Source of the DNA: Desulfobacterales bacterium | Lineage (GTDB): Bacteria; Desulfobacterota; Desulfobacteria; Desulfobacterales; C00003106 | NCBI GenBank assembly: GCA_030613165.1 | Contig: JAUWMN010000104.1 | Span: 1 to 6,417, forward strand | Reading direction: 5' to 3' | Length of the DNA stretch: 6,417 bases | Shown here: piece by piece, positions 1 to 5,868 of the stretch | Layout: every line of letters starts with the position of its first letter | Position numbering within the stretch: the stretch's first letter is position 1 | Notes under the pieces: generated by a model | What the model was told of the DNA's origin: nothing | The model's input: only the letters and a program-made list of their open reading frames with translations | Database searches by the model: none | Translations under genes and position numbers: made by a program

Positions 1-597
1 ATGGACCGGGACCGGGAATTGATAGAGTTGATTCAAGGGGGATCAAAAGATGCTTTTACCGAGCTGGTGGAGCGGCATAAAAAGAAGGTGTTGAGTATCG
101 CCTACTCCTTTACTGGAGACTATGAAGAGGCAAAGAACATCTCCCAGGAGGCCTTCCTCAAGGCATATCAATCGATCCCGAAGTTCAGGGGGGCCTCCTC
201 TTTTTATACCTGGTTTTATCGAATCCTGATCAATACCTGTAAAGATTATATTCGTAAGGAAAGTGGGTGGAGGTCCATTTTTTTTATTAACAAAGGAAAC
301 GAAGATGAAGAAAGACCTCCAGAGGACATTTTTTTGGCAGATCCCGGCTCGAATCCCGACCCTCAAGATGAGTTGTTAAATAAGGAATTGAATGAAAAGA
401 TAACCCGGGCAATCAATTCTCTTCCGGCAAATCAAAGGATCGCGTTTGTGCTTAAGCACATACACGGAATGAGCATAGAAGAGATAAGCAACATTACGCG
501 CTGTGCTCTTGGTACGGCAAAGTCACGTCTCTATCACGCGGTAATGAAGTTACAGGATAGGCTCGGAAGCTATTGTAAGAAGGGGGAATGTAAATGA
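1..597 (+). CDS. ECF-type RNA polymerase sigma factor (RpoE-like)
   Basis: A 198-residue sigma-70 family protein of the extracytoplasmic-function class, which directs core RNA polymerase to a small set of stress or envelope promoters. Region 2 spans about residues 18-88 and includes the core-binding helix (EAKNISQEAFLKAY, 43-56) and the -10-reading helix (FYTWFYRILINTCKDYIRK, 68-86). A charged linker of about 45 residues follows. Region 4 spans about 130-187, with the helix-turn-helix at SIEEISNITRCALGTAKSRLY (start 158) that should read the -35 element. Regions 1 and 3 are absent, as expected for ECF factors, and the length is typical. The ATG is the first base of the window, so the ribosome site and promoter are out of view, but the N-terminus looks natural for the family. 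The next gene overlaps by four bases and encodes the probable cognate anti-sigma factor. The target regulon cannot be told from this sequence. Confidence 0.95.
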   Translation: MDRDRELIELIQGGSKDAFTELVERHKKKVLSIAYSFTGDYEEAKNISQEAFLKAYQSIPKFRGASSFYTWFYRILINTCKDYIRKESGWRSIFFINKGNEDEERPPEDIFLADPGSNPDPQDELLNKELNEKITRAINSLPANQRIAFVLKHIHGMSIEEISNITRCALGTAKSRLYHAVMKLQDRLGSYCKKGECK

Positions 598-1256
598 AGG
601 ACTGCAAAAAGATACAAAAGTTGCTGCCCGCCTACTATTATAAGGAATTGGGTAGAGAAGACGGCCGTTTGGTGGAGGACCATCTGGCAACCTGTAATAA
701 GTGCGCTCTACGATTTGAAAAGATAGAGTCAATGCTGGACCTGGTTGGCAAAAGACAACTGAATCCCCCCCCGGACGACCTACTTGACACCTATATGTCT
801 GAATTAAACGAAAAGATAGAGCGGCGAATTACTGAGCAATCCACACCCTTTTCATTCATAGACGCAGCCCGTATCTTTTTATTGGGAAGCAGGGTGCGGA
901 CAGGAGTGGCTTCCGCTGCTGTTATTGTCATTCTTGCCGGCCTCTTTTTTTTCCATGATTCCAACAAGATCGGATCTGGTCTGTTGCAGTCCCCGGCGAT
1001 GCTGACAAACGAACTAACTCTTATGGCGCTTCTTGATGAGGGGGGGGATGTTATCAGTGATACCGATGAGCTCATCCTTGCGGAAATGGAACTCCTTGAA
1101 GACGCGGAGACAACACCCGCCTCTACCCTGGAAGAAACAGAGATTGAGAATATAGAGGATGAATTGAAACTTCTTGAGAGCCTCGGCGAAGATGTGGAAC
1201 TATGGATAGAGGACGAAGAGGACGTCTTTATTGATGAATTGTTGATGACTTCGTAA
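594..1256 (+). CDS. Zinc-binding single-pass anti-sigma factor (ZAS / zf-HC2 type)
   Basis: A 220-residue protein expected to hold the upstream sigma factor at the inner membrane. The N-terminal domain carries the ZAS signature His30-x3-Cys34-x2-Cys37 plus Cys4 as a possible fourth ligand. A proline spacer (58-60) and a short helix-rich stretch follow. One hydrophobic segment lies at about 103-120 (VRTGVASAAVIVILAGLFFF), putting the zinc domain in the cytoplasm and the C-terminal 100 residues outside. That tail is strongly acidic, with many Glu and Asp from 148 to 215, and I recognise no known sensory domain in it. The ATG overlaps the sigma-factor stop as ATGA, with a purine-rich AGGGGGA at 581-587, so translation is probably coupled. 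Release of the sigma factor by proteolysis or by redox/zinc change is known for the family but not shown here. Two 8-base homopolymer runs lie in this gene (C8 at 765-772, G8 at 1040-1047). Confidence 0.9.
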   Translation: MKDCKKIQKLLPAYYYKELGREDGRLVEDHLATCNKCALRFEKIESMLDLVGKRQLNPPPDDLLDTYMSELNEKIERRITEQSTPFSFIDAARIFLLGSRVRTGVASAAVIVILAGLFFFHDSNKIGSGLLQSPAMLTNELTLMALLDEGGDVISDTDELILAEMELLEDAETTPASTLEETEIENIEDELKLLESLGEDVELWIEDEEDVFIDELLMTS

Positions 1257-1265
1257 AAAGTCATC
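1244..1265. terminator. Inverted repeat across two convergent stop codons, possible bidirectional terminator
   Basis: GATGACTT at 1244-1251 pairs perfectly with AAGTCATC at 1258-1265 around a six-base loop. The structure contains the anti-sigma stop (TAA, 1254-1256) and the stop of the convergent ispH-ubiA gene (complement of 1261-1263), which are four bases apart. A stem here could end transcription from both sides. The stem is only 8 bp and AT-rich, and there is no long T run after it on either strand (TTATA on the + side), so it is a weak intrinsic terminator at best. Confidence 0.45.
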
Positions 1266-2994
1266 TTATAAGCGCCCACCCCGCAGCGAGAAGTCCGGAC
1301 AACACAAGGCTTGATTCAACCAGGAATTCGAATCTAAATCCCGGAAACATCCAATAGCGTTCGTATACGGTAAGGATACCCGCTAAGTAGAATACGCATA
1401 GAAGCATAGCAAAACCAAAAGGTGAAACCATGCCGAGCGCGTATCCCGCGGGAACAGCAAGACTCAAAAGGACCAGGAGAATTTTTAGAAGGCGAAGAGT
1501 CTGTTTTTCCCCCAATACGATAGGAAGGGTTTCCTGCCCCACGATTCTATCGCCCTGTGCATCTACAATGTCGAAGATTGCCGACCTTATGAAGACCAAT
1601 ACAGAGGTCCATATGAATACGAATATTATGGACACATTAATGGTGGGGGATACTGTCAGGGCAGGCAAGATTACCGTCACCACACCCCATGCCGCTGCAA
1701 TTAAAAAGGTTTTTGATCCTGGGATATCCTTGATCTTTTGAAAACGACCAACAATTCTTATATCCCCGGGCACGATTTTGAAGTTATACAGTAATCCCAG
1801 AATACTCATGACAAGGAGGATTAAGAAGGGCTTTATTCCCAAAAAAAAGGCCATGGTCAAACCGATTGCCCCGGAGCAGGTAGCCATGGCAAGGAGCGGA
1901 CCTTTGAATTTTTCGTCAAACCCGGCGCGGTCCGGATCATTGTAGCGTTTTGCCTCTTTATTGGTAAACCGGTTCATAATGTGCATTGAAAGGACATAGA
2001 ATGCTGCCATAAGAGCCATGGAAAGGGTGGGCTTGATCCCCAGAAGAACGGCGCAGGCAAAACTGAGACATCCCGCCCCCAGCGAGACATAGAGATTGCT
2101 CAATAAAAGTGTCCGTTGTATTTTATGAACGGCGCTCCGCCAACCTATTTTTCCTTCATGGGGAAGATTTTCGAGCGCCTTAAAGACCTTGCTGGTCACC
2201 CAGGTCGGAGTAGATGCTCCGGCTGTTATTCCTATGCGATGCATTCCTTCAATGAGGGAGGGGTCAAGATCCGCATCTGTTTCGATATGAAAGGTAGGCA
2301 CACCGGAGTTTTTTCCAATTTGGGCAAGCCTTTTTGTGTTTCCGCTATTATGGCCTCCTACAACGATAATGGCGTCTACCTCTTTTGCCATTTCACGAAT
2401 TTCAAGCTGCCGTTTAATGGTGGAATCGCAAATAGTATTGAAGACCTTATAGTGCGGAAAACGGGTGGAAAGCGCTTTGGCTATTTCCGAAAAGAGGTGA
2501 GCGTCTTGGGTAGTCTGGGCTACAACAACGGCTCTGTCAAACGCCGGCAGAGTTGAAATATCTTGTAAGCGGTTTACTACAATGCCGCGATTCTCGGTAT
2601 GACCGAGAAGGCCGATAACCTCCGGGTGATTCTTGTCGCCGACAATAATGGTATGATACCCTTGTTGCGCGTATTTTTGGATAATGGTTTGTACTTTAAT
2701 AACGCGGGGGCAGGTGGCGTCCACAACAGTAAACCCCATTTTTTCCAAAGAATCTTTCACGTGGGGGGGGACGCCATGGGCTCTGATTAGAACTGTGCCG
2801 GGTTCTGCTGAAGAGGGATCGGTTAAGACAGAAACCCCTTTTTGCTCTAAGAGATCGATAATCTGAGGATTGTGGATGAGGGGACCATAGGTGTAAAGAG
2901 GTCCTTTTTTGGTATTCGCGGCCTTCAGGACCAGATCTACAGCCCTCCGGACACCCATGCAAAATCCAGCTGTTTTGGCAAGCCTAATCTTCAC
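1261..2994 (-). CDS. ispH: IspH (HMBPP reductase) fused to a UbiA-like membrane domain
   Basis: A 577-residue two-domain protein. Residues 1 to about 283 are IspH/LytB, the iron-sulfur enzyme that reduces HMBPP to IPP and DMAPP at the end of the MEP pathway. The three [4Fe-4S] cysteines are present (Cys12 in KTAGFCMGVRRAV, Cys95 in DATCP, Cys189 in TICDST), as are His41, His73, His123 with Glu125 (HPEV), Thr161, the HNSGNT segment (215-220) and STPTW (261-265). E. coli IspH is about 316 residues, so this half is complete. From about 296 to the end there are some nine hydrophobic segments of the UbiA prenyltransferase type. The second Asp motif is intact (Asp475, Asp478, Asp482; DIVDAQGD), but the first has lost its aspartates (NRFTN from 341). 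The GTG start opens directly into the conserved IspH N-terminus. It is the last gene of the operon, 13 bases after the CooT-like gene. The substrate of the membrane half is unknown. Confidence 0.93.
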   Translation of the reverse strand: MKIRLAKTAGFCMGVRRAVDLVLKAANTKKGPLYTYGPLIHNPQIIDLLEQKGVSVLTDPSSAEPGTVLIRAHGVPPHVKDSLEKMGFTVVDATCPRVIKVQTIIQKYAQQGYHTIIVGDKNHPEVIGLLGHTENRGIVVNRLQDISTLPAFDRAVVVAQTTQDAHLFSEIAKALSTRFPHYKVFNTICDSTIKRQLEIREMAKEVDAIIVVGGHNSGNTKRLAQIGKNSGVPTFHIETDADLDPSLIEGMHRIGITAGASTPTWVTSKVFKALENLPHEGKIGWRSAVHKIQRTLLLSNLYVSLGAGCLSFACAVLLGIKPTLSMALMAAFYVLSMHIMNRFTNKEAKRYNDPDRAGFDEKFKGPLLAMATCSGAIGLTMAFFLGIKPFLILLVMSILGLLYNFKIVPGDIRIVGRFQKIKDIPGSKTFLIAAAWGVVTVILPALTVSPTINVSIIFVFIWTSVLVFIRSAIFDIVDAQGDRIVGQETLPIVLGEKQTLRLLKILLVLLSLAVPAGYALGMVSPFGFAMLLCVFYLAGILTVYERYWMFPGFRFEFLVESSLVLSGLLAAGWALIR

Positions 2995-3007
2995 GGAGAG
3001 CCCGATA

Positions 3008-3199
3008 TCACACTTTTTCTTCTAAGATTATTTTGTGATTTACTAATTCGAGGGATTTTATCTGGGCATGGATGACCTTCTGGTCCCCGAAGATATTGAT
3101 AATCCTCAAGTTACCGTTATCCGGTTCGACCGTATCCACGGCCTCCATAACCAGCTCTTCTTTCCCGTCGCGGATAACATATGCACTTGCTTCACACAT
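3008..3199 (-). CDS. CooT family small nickel-binding protein
   Basis: A 63-residue protein that fits the CooT family (once listed as a predicted RNA-binding family). CooT of Rhodospirillum rubrum is a small dimer that binds nickel and acts in carbon monoxide dehydrogenase maturation; the Ni site involves the cysteine right after the initiator methionine. That Cys2 is present here (MCEASAYV), followed by the beta-strand-rich pattern and the family-like ending (IKSLELVNHKIILEE). The ATG lies inside the end of the DUF3842 gene (8-base overlap) and has a good ribosome site, AGGGGA, a few bases upstream. No carbon monoxide dehydrogenase or other nickel enzyme is in view, so the metal role is carried over from the family and not shown by context. 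Many CooT-like proteins lie outside coo operons and may have another job. Confidence 0.8.
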   Translation of the reverse strand: MCEASAYVIRDGKEELVMEAVDTVEPDNGNLRIINIFGDQKVIHAQIKSLELVNHKIILEEKV

Positions 3200-3623
3200 A
3201 GCTTTCCCCTTTTTCTATTAACGTCCTTAACTGTTCTTTGATCAGTGTTTCAACAAGACGTGGCAGGGGGACAGAGACCAACCCTACGATTTCAACATTC
3301 TCCTGTGTCAGTGGAAGGAGAAATTTCTTTGCCCGGCACGAGGCAACAGCTTCGGCAATCCTGGGAGTAACCTCCCCCATCATGGCGTTGGCCAATACAA
3401 TTCCTATCGGCCCGATAATGATATCGGCATCAACAACAGTCCTGACAATGGCATTTTCTCCGGACGCCCCCCGGTTTGCCCGGGCTTTCAGCATCTGAGT
3501 GGTTGCGATCGCGTTGGTTCCCAGGGCAAAAATTTCGACTGACTCGCCAAAAGCCCCTTTCAGTTGCTTGATAACAGCGCTTCCGATACCCCCGCCTTGT
3601 CCGTCGATTACACAAATACGCAT
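3192..3623 (-). CDS. DUF3842 family protein, Rossmann-like, function unknown
   Basis: A 143-residue protein that I recognise as DUF3842. The N-terminus ([21 protein letters not shown], starting at residue 1) has a glycine-rich loop with glycines at 8, 10, 11, 12 and 14 after a beta strand, typical of nucleotide-binding Rossmann folds. Other notable stretches are GTNAIATTQML, KARANRGASGENAIVR and GPIGIVLANAMMGEVTP; the last is a likely ligand pocket. No catalytic residues are established and no function should be assumed. I chose the ATG at 3623, which overlaps the stop of the cyclohydrolase gene by one base (TGATG), with GAAGGGG about 12 bases upstream. A GTG at 3638 would add five residues before the conserved start and is less likely. 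The pairing with a downstream CooT-like gene is one I recall from other anaerobes, which hints at a shared role. Confidence 0.85.
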   Translation of the reverse strand: MRICVIDGQGGGIGSAVIKQLKGAFGESVEIFALGTNAIATTQMLKARANRGASGENAIVRTVVDADIIIGPIGIVLANAMMGEVTPRIAEAVASCRAKKFLLPLTQENVEIVGLVSVPLPRLVETLIKEQLRTLIEKGESYV

Positions 3624-4222
3624 CAGGATACAGAACACCCCTTCAAGTATTTTGATATGGTTCCGTCATACGCATGAGTTCTTTTAAAGACCTTTCGGGC
3701 TAAATAGAAGCGTGTTTTGAGTGTAGTGGCGCCGTTGTTTTTTCGCATCTCATCCAACACCATGTCGTAATCCGCCGGATCGATGATGACTGTCACGTCC
3801 TTATAGTTTTTTGCTGAAGATCGAAGCATTGCCGGACCCCCGATATCGATGTTTTCAATAGCCTTCTCCAGGGTGCAGTCTATTTTTGAGACAGTCTTTT
3901 CAAATTCATAAAGATTGATTAAAACCATATCGATCGGGAGGATATCGTGGTCGGCCATCTGCCGGACATGCTCCGGAATGTCCCGTCGTCCCAGGATCCC
4001 TCCGTGAATCTTTGGGTGCAAGGTTTTCACTCTTCCATCCAGCATCTCCGGAAAACCGGTGTAGTCCGAGACTTCCCGTGCCGTGACGCCTCCTTCACGA
4101 AGCTTTTTCGCGGTACCGCCGGTAGAGAGAATTTCAACACCAAACCCTTGGAGTTCCTTTGCAAATTCTACAATGCCCGCCTTGTCCGTTACACTGATTA
4201 TTGCGCGTTCTATCTTTTTCAT
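3623..4222 (-). CDS. purH: Stand-alone IMP cyclohydrolase (N-terminal half of PurH)
   Basis: A 199-residue protein equal to the MGS-like N-terminal domain of PurH, which closes FAICAR to IMP in the last step of de novo purine synthesis. Family hallmarks are [14 protein letters not shown] near the start, [33 protein letters not shown] (given here only as the run from SDYTG to IHGG), [14 protein letters not shown] and [17 protein letters not shown]. It ends with [11 protein letters not shown], exactly where the bifunctional enzyme passes into the AICAR formyltransferase domain, so this is a complete one-domain enzyme and not a truncation. The formyl transfer step must be encoded elsewhere. The ATG at 4222 is preferred, with GGGGGC about seven bases upstream; a TTG at 4240 would add six non-conserved residues. 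It is the first gene of the leftward operon and is coupled to the DUF3842 gene by TGATG. Confidence 0.92.
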   Translation of the reverse strand: MKKIERAIISVTDKAGIVEFAKELQGFGVEILSTGGTAKKLREGGVTAREVSDYTGFPEMLDGRVKTLHPKIHGGILGRRDIPEHVRQMADHDILPIDMVLINLYEFEKTVSKIDCTLEKAIENIDIGGPAMLRSSAKNYKDVTVIIDPADYDMVLDEMRKNNGATTLKTRFYLARKVFKRTHAYDGTISKYLKGCSVS

Positions 4223-4245
4223 GGCCCAGCCCCCAGACAAAATAG

Positions 4246-4274
4246 TTGACTGAAAATAGTCAATAATGATTATA
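4246..4274 (-). promoter_or_regulatory. Probable -10 box and small inverted repeat of the purine/isoprenoid operon
   Basis: Read on the - strand, a perfect TATAAT lies at 4274-4269, about 47 bases before the ATG of the cyclohydrolase gene. No good -35 hexamer sits 16-18 bases upstream (about ACTTTA), so an activator or another upstream contact may be needed. Just downstream, TTGACT (4246-4251) and AGTCAA (4258-4263) form a 6-bp inverted repeat with a six-base spacer, right where transcription should begin. That position would suit a repressor site or a 5' hairpin. No known purine operator was recognised. Confidence 0.4.
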
Positions 4275-4377
4275 TTGCAGTATTCTTACCATAAAGTATT
4301 GATGTTTACAACCAACAACTGAGGCATTTGCAAAGCATTCGATTTTGTTCAAGATTTCCAACTTTTCTTTTTGCGGG

Positions 4378-4455
4378 AAAGGAGTCAGCATTAATTTTCT
4401 CTCACTCGAAGATCTCAAGGCAAACAAACGGGCGGGTAGTAGACACAAAGACCTT
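4378..4455 (+). pseudogene. Remnant A: C-terminal tail of a nucleotidyltransferase-like gene
   Basis: Read in the frame of 4390, this stretch encodes KGVSINF, then LSLEDLKANKRA and SRHKDL. That is the conserved tail of small nucleotidyltransferase-like toxins or enzymes, where such a strand and ANKRA-x-GR-x-KDL segment closes the protein. The frame is open from 4303 to a stop at 4522-4524, but sequence before about 4378 is not clearly recognisable, and after KDL it changes to an unrelated K-, S- and C-rich run. There is no start codon and no catalytic GS...DxD motif. Similarity to remnant B stops at 4455, three codons into the last part of the tail. I read it as the decayed 3' end of a gene whose body was deleted, with its last codons also cut off by whatever brought in the ATPase promoter region. 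Confidence 0.6.
4391..4455 (+). repeat. 65-bp direct repeat, copy 1
   Basis: Identical to 6094-6158 at 61 of 65 positions without gaps; the offset is 1703 bp. The first 40 bases differ at only one position (4416 C, 6119 T). The other differences are at 4431, 4435 and 4438. Similarity ends sharply after ACCTT. The repeat is coding-derived (see the remnant entries). The two copies flank the ATPase gene and the 70-residue gene and could allow loss of that segment by recombination. Confidence 0.95.
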
Positions 4456-4482
4456 AAGAGGAAATCCTCAATTTTGCATTCC

Positions 4483-4513
4483 TTTTGTAAAATTGCATTG
4501 CAATCTTACAAAA
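4483..4513. promoter_or_regulatory. 31-bp near-perfect palindrome, candidate operator
   Basis: Outer arms TTTTGTAA (4483-4490) and TTACAAAA (4506-4513) and inner arms ATTGCA (4492-4497) and TGCAAT (4499-4504) are all perfect inverted pairs about the centre at 4498. The only mismatch is A4491 against C4505. The palindrome covers the -35 hexamer of the ATPase promoter (4498-4503), so a dimeric protein bound here should block RNA polymerase. It may instead be a hairpin or the end of an inserted unit. No known regulator consensus was recognised. Confidence 0.65.
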
Positions 4514-4525
4514 TAGTTGTATAAT
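4498..4525 (+). promoter_or_regulatory. Sigma-70 type promoter giving a leaderless ATPase transcript
   Basis: TTGCAA (4498-4503) and a perfect TATAAT (4520-4525) are 16 bases apart. Seven bases past the -10 box is 4532, the A of the ATPase ATG. The predicted transcript therefore begins at or within a base or two of the start codon. In line with this, no Shine-Dalgarno-like sequence lies in the 20 bases upstream of the ATG. Confidence 0.65.
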
Positions 4526-4531
4526 TGTACT

Positions 4532-5713
4532 ATGAAAAAACGCCACGTAAAGCGACTACTTAAACTTCCCGACCGTTCTTTTTTCCTTTTCGGCCCACGT
4601 GGCGTAGGGAAAACTACCTGGTTAAGAAAAGTCCTGCCTGACGCCTCTTTTTTTGATCTGCTTGATTCCTCTTTGTATTTGGAGCTTGCTCAAAAGCCCG
4701 GCAACCTGGAAGCCATGGTCGGAAATCTCCCGAAGGATTCCTGGGTTGTTATTGACGAGATCCAAAAAATACCCCGTCTCCTTGATGAAGTTCACCGCCT
4801 GATGGAAAACAGGGGCTGGAGGTGCGCGTTATGCGGTTCATCAGCCAGAAAATTGCGGCGTGGGGGAGTTAATCTTTTAGGCGGGCGAGCCGTTACGCGT
4901 AATCTTGACGCCTTTTCCTGCAAAGAACTTGGCGACCTTTTTGACGCCGAGTTTTCTCTCCAATGGGGATTTCTGCCATATGTTCAACTTGACCGGAAAA
5001 ACGCGCCCGACATTCTAAATTCTTATGTCAACACATACATTAAAGAGGAAATCAAGGAAGAGGGCATTGTAAGGAGCCTTCCCCCATTCCTGCGCTTCCT
5101 GGGCATTGCGGGACAATTAAACGGTCAGTTGGTAAACGGACAGAACCTCTCCCGGGAGGCCGGTGTCCCACGAAGCAGCGTGGATGTCTATTTTTCTATC
5201 CTGGAGGATACGCTTCTCGGACACTTTCTTCCTGCCTATCGTCCCAAGGTGAAAGTCCGGGAACAAGCGCATCCAAAGTTTTACTGGTTTGATTCTGGTG
5301 TTGCCAGAGCGGCCGCGGGCCTTCTTTTTGAGCCCGTTGACAGACTCTGGAAAGGCATAGCGCTGGAAAACATGATTTACCATGAATTAAGAGTTTACAA
5401 CCTTACCCAACACAGGAACCGGCCAATATCATTCTATCGGACAGGCAGCGGATCTGAAATCGATTTTGTTATTGAAACCCGGAAACGGCGACCATCCTCT
5501 AACGCTCACATTGTATGCCTGGAAGTAAAATTGGCGGAAAAATGGGACAGAAAATGGGAACGCTCCATGCGTTCCCTGAGCAAGTCCGACCGCATTCATG
5601 TGGATAAAATGATCGGTATTTACACAGGCAAAAGAACGTATCACTTTGACGGCATAGATGTTCTGCCCGTGGAGGATTTTTTGGAACGGCTGCATCAGGG
5701 TGATGTTTTCTGA
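4532..5713 (+). CDS. AAA-family ATPase with DUF4143 C-terminal domain
   Basis: A 393-residue ATP-binding protein of the large AAA/DUF4143 family, common in accessory regions of anaerobes and archaea; the cellular role is not established. The P-loop is GPRGVGKTT (21-29) and Walker B is WVVIDEIQ (70-77). A sensor-like CGSSARKLRRGG follows at 100-111, then a conserved GGRAVTRNLDAFS segment. A winged-helix-like stretch (about 204-226, NLSREAGVPRSSVDVYF) precedes the C-terminal part, where GSEID (306-310) and LEVK (329-332) form a D...ExK pattern like restriction-endonuclease folds. Nuclease activity is an inference and is not known for most members. I start it at the ATG at 4532; a TTG at 4517 lies inside the -10 region. 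It is probably transcribed alone and leaderless, under a palindrome. It sits between two remnants of the same gene type, which suggests arrival or rearrangement in a mobile cluster. Confidence 0.9.
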   Translation: MKKRHVKRLLKLPDRSFFLFGPRGVGKTTWLRKVLPDASFFDLLDSSLYLELAQKPGNLEAMVGNLPKDSWVVIDEIQKIPRLLDEVHRLMENRGWRCALCGSSARKLRRGGVNLLGGRAVTRNLDAFSCKELGDLFDAEFSLQWGFLPYVQLDRKNAPDILNSYVNTYIKEEIKEEGIVRSLPPFLRFLGIAGQLNGQLVNGQNLSREAGVPRSSVDVYFSILEDTLLGHFLPAYRPKVKVREQAHPKFYWFDSGVARAAAGLLFEPVDRLWKGIALENMIYHELRVYNLTQHRNRPISFYRTGSGSEIDFVIETRKRRPSSNAHIVCLEVKLAEKWDRKWERSMRSLSKSDRIHVDKMIGIYTGKRTYHFDGIDVLPVEDFLERLHQGDVF

Positions 5714-5715
5714 GG

Positions 5716-5780
5716 TGTCGACCGATGATAGCTTCATGATCCATATCCTGCTCTTGTGTTGATAAAGATTTGGGTCGACA
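5716..5780. repeat. Inverted pair TGTCGACC / GGTCGACA with 49-base spacer
   Basis: TGTCGACC at 5716-5723, three bases after the ATPase stop codon, is exactly complementary to GGTCGACA at 5773-5780. The arms are perfect over 8 bp but 49 bases apart, and no T run follows, so this is not a convincing terminator. It may be two half-sites for a regulator of the next gene or scars of an insertion. Six of the eight bases form a self-complementary GTCGAC, which makes a chance pair easier. Confidence 0.35.
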
Positions 5781-5782
5781 GT

Positions 5783-5811
5783 TTGGCAAACAATGTGATA
5801 TCAATTAGATA
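5783..5811 (+). promoter_or_regulatory. Weak promoter candidate for the 70-residue gene
   Basis: TTGGCA (5783-5788) matches the -35 consensus at five of six positions, and TAGATA (5806-5811), 17 bases on, is a poor -10 box. Other pairs in this AT-rich stretch are no better. A start here would give a leader of about 50 bases that includes the palindrome at 5840-5852. Confidence 0.25.
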
Positions 5812-5839
5812 CCTTTAATAAAATTGTCTGATTTTTGTG

Positions 5840-5852
5840 TTACGTGACGTAA
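5840..5852. promoter_or_regulatory. 13-bp palindrome before the ribosome site, candidate operator
   Basis: TTACGT and ACGTAA are perfect inverted arms around a single G at 5846. The palindrome ends seven bases before AGGAGG (5859-5864) of the 70-residue gene. Antitoxins often repress their own operons through short palindromes in this position; that this protein does so is inferred only from position. Confidence 0.4.
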
Positions 5853-5868
5853 ACTATTAGGAGGTTGT

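Noticed and set aside
791..1279. Long serine-rich open frame on the - strand opposite the anti-sigma gene
   Set aside because: It is the mirror of the Glu/Asp- and Leu-rich tail of the anti-sigma factor. It has low-complexity serine runs, no family likeness and no supported start.
3623..4222. Cyclohydrolase as a truncated purH pseudogene
   Set aside because: The protein ends at the natural domain boundary and its stop overlaps the next start by one base, and no formyltransferase sequence follows in any frame.
4260..4448. Short - strand open frame between the divergent genes
   Set aside because: It has no recognisable product and covers the operon promoter and remnant A; it is probably chance.
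4328..4516. Short + strand open frame upstream of the ATPase gene
   Set aside because: It is in a different frame from the recognisable nucleotidyltransferase tail, has no ribosome site and runs through the palindrome.
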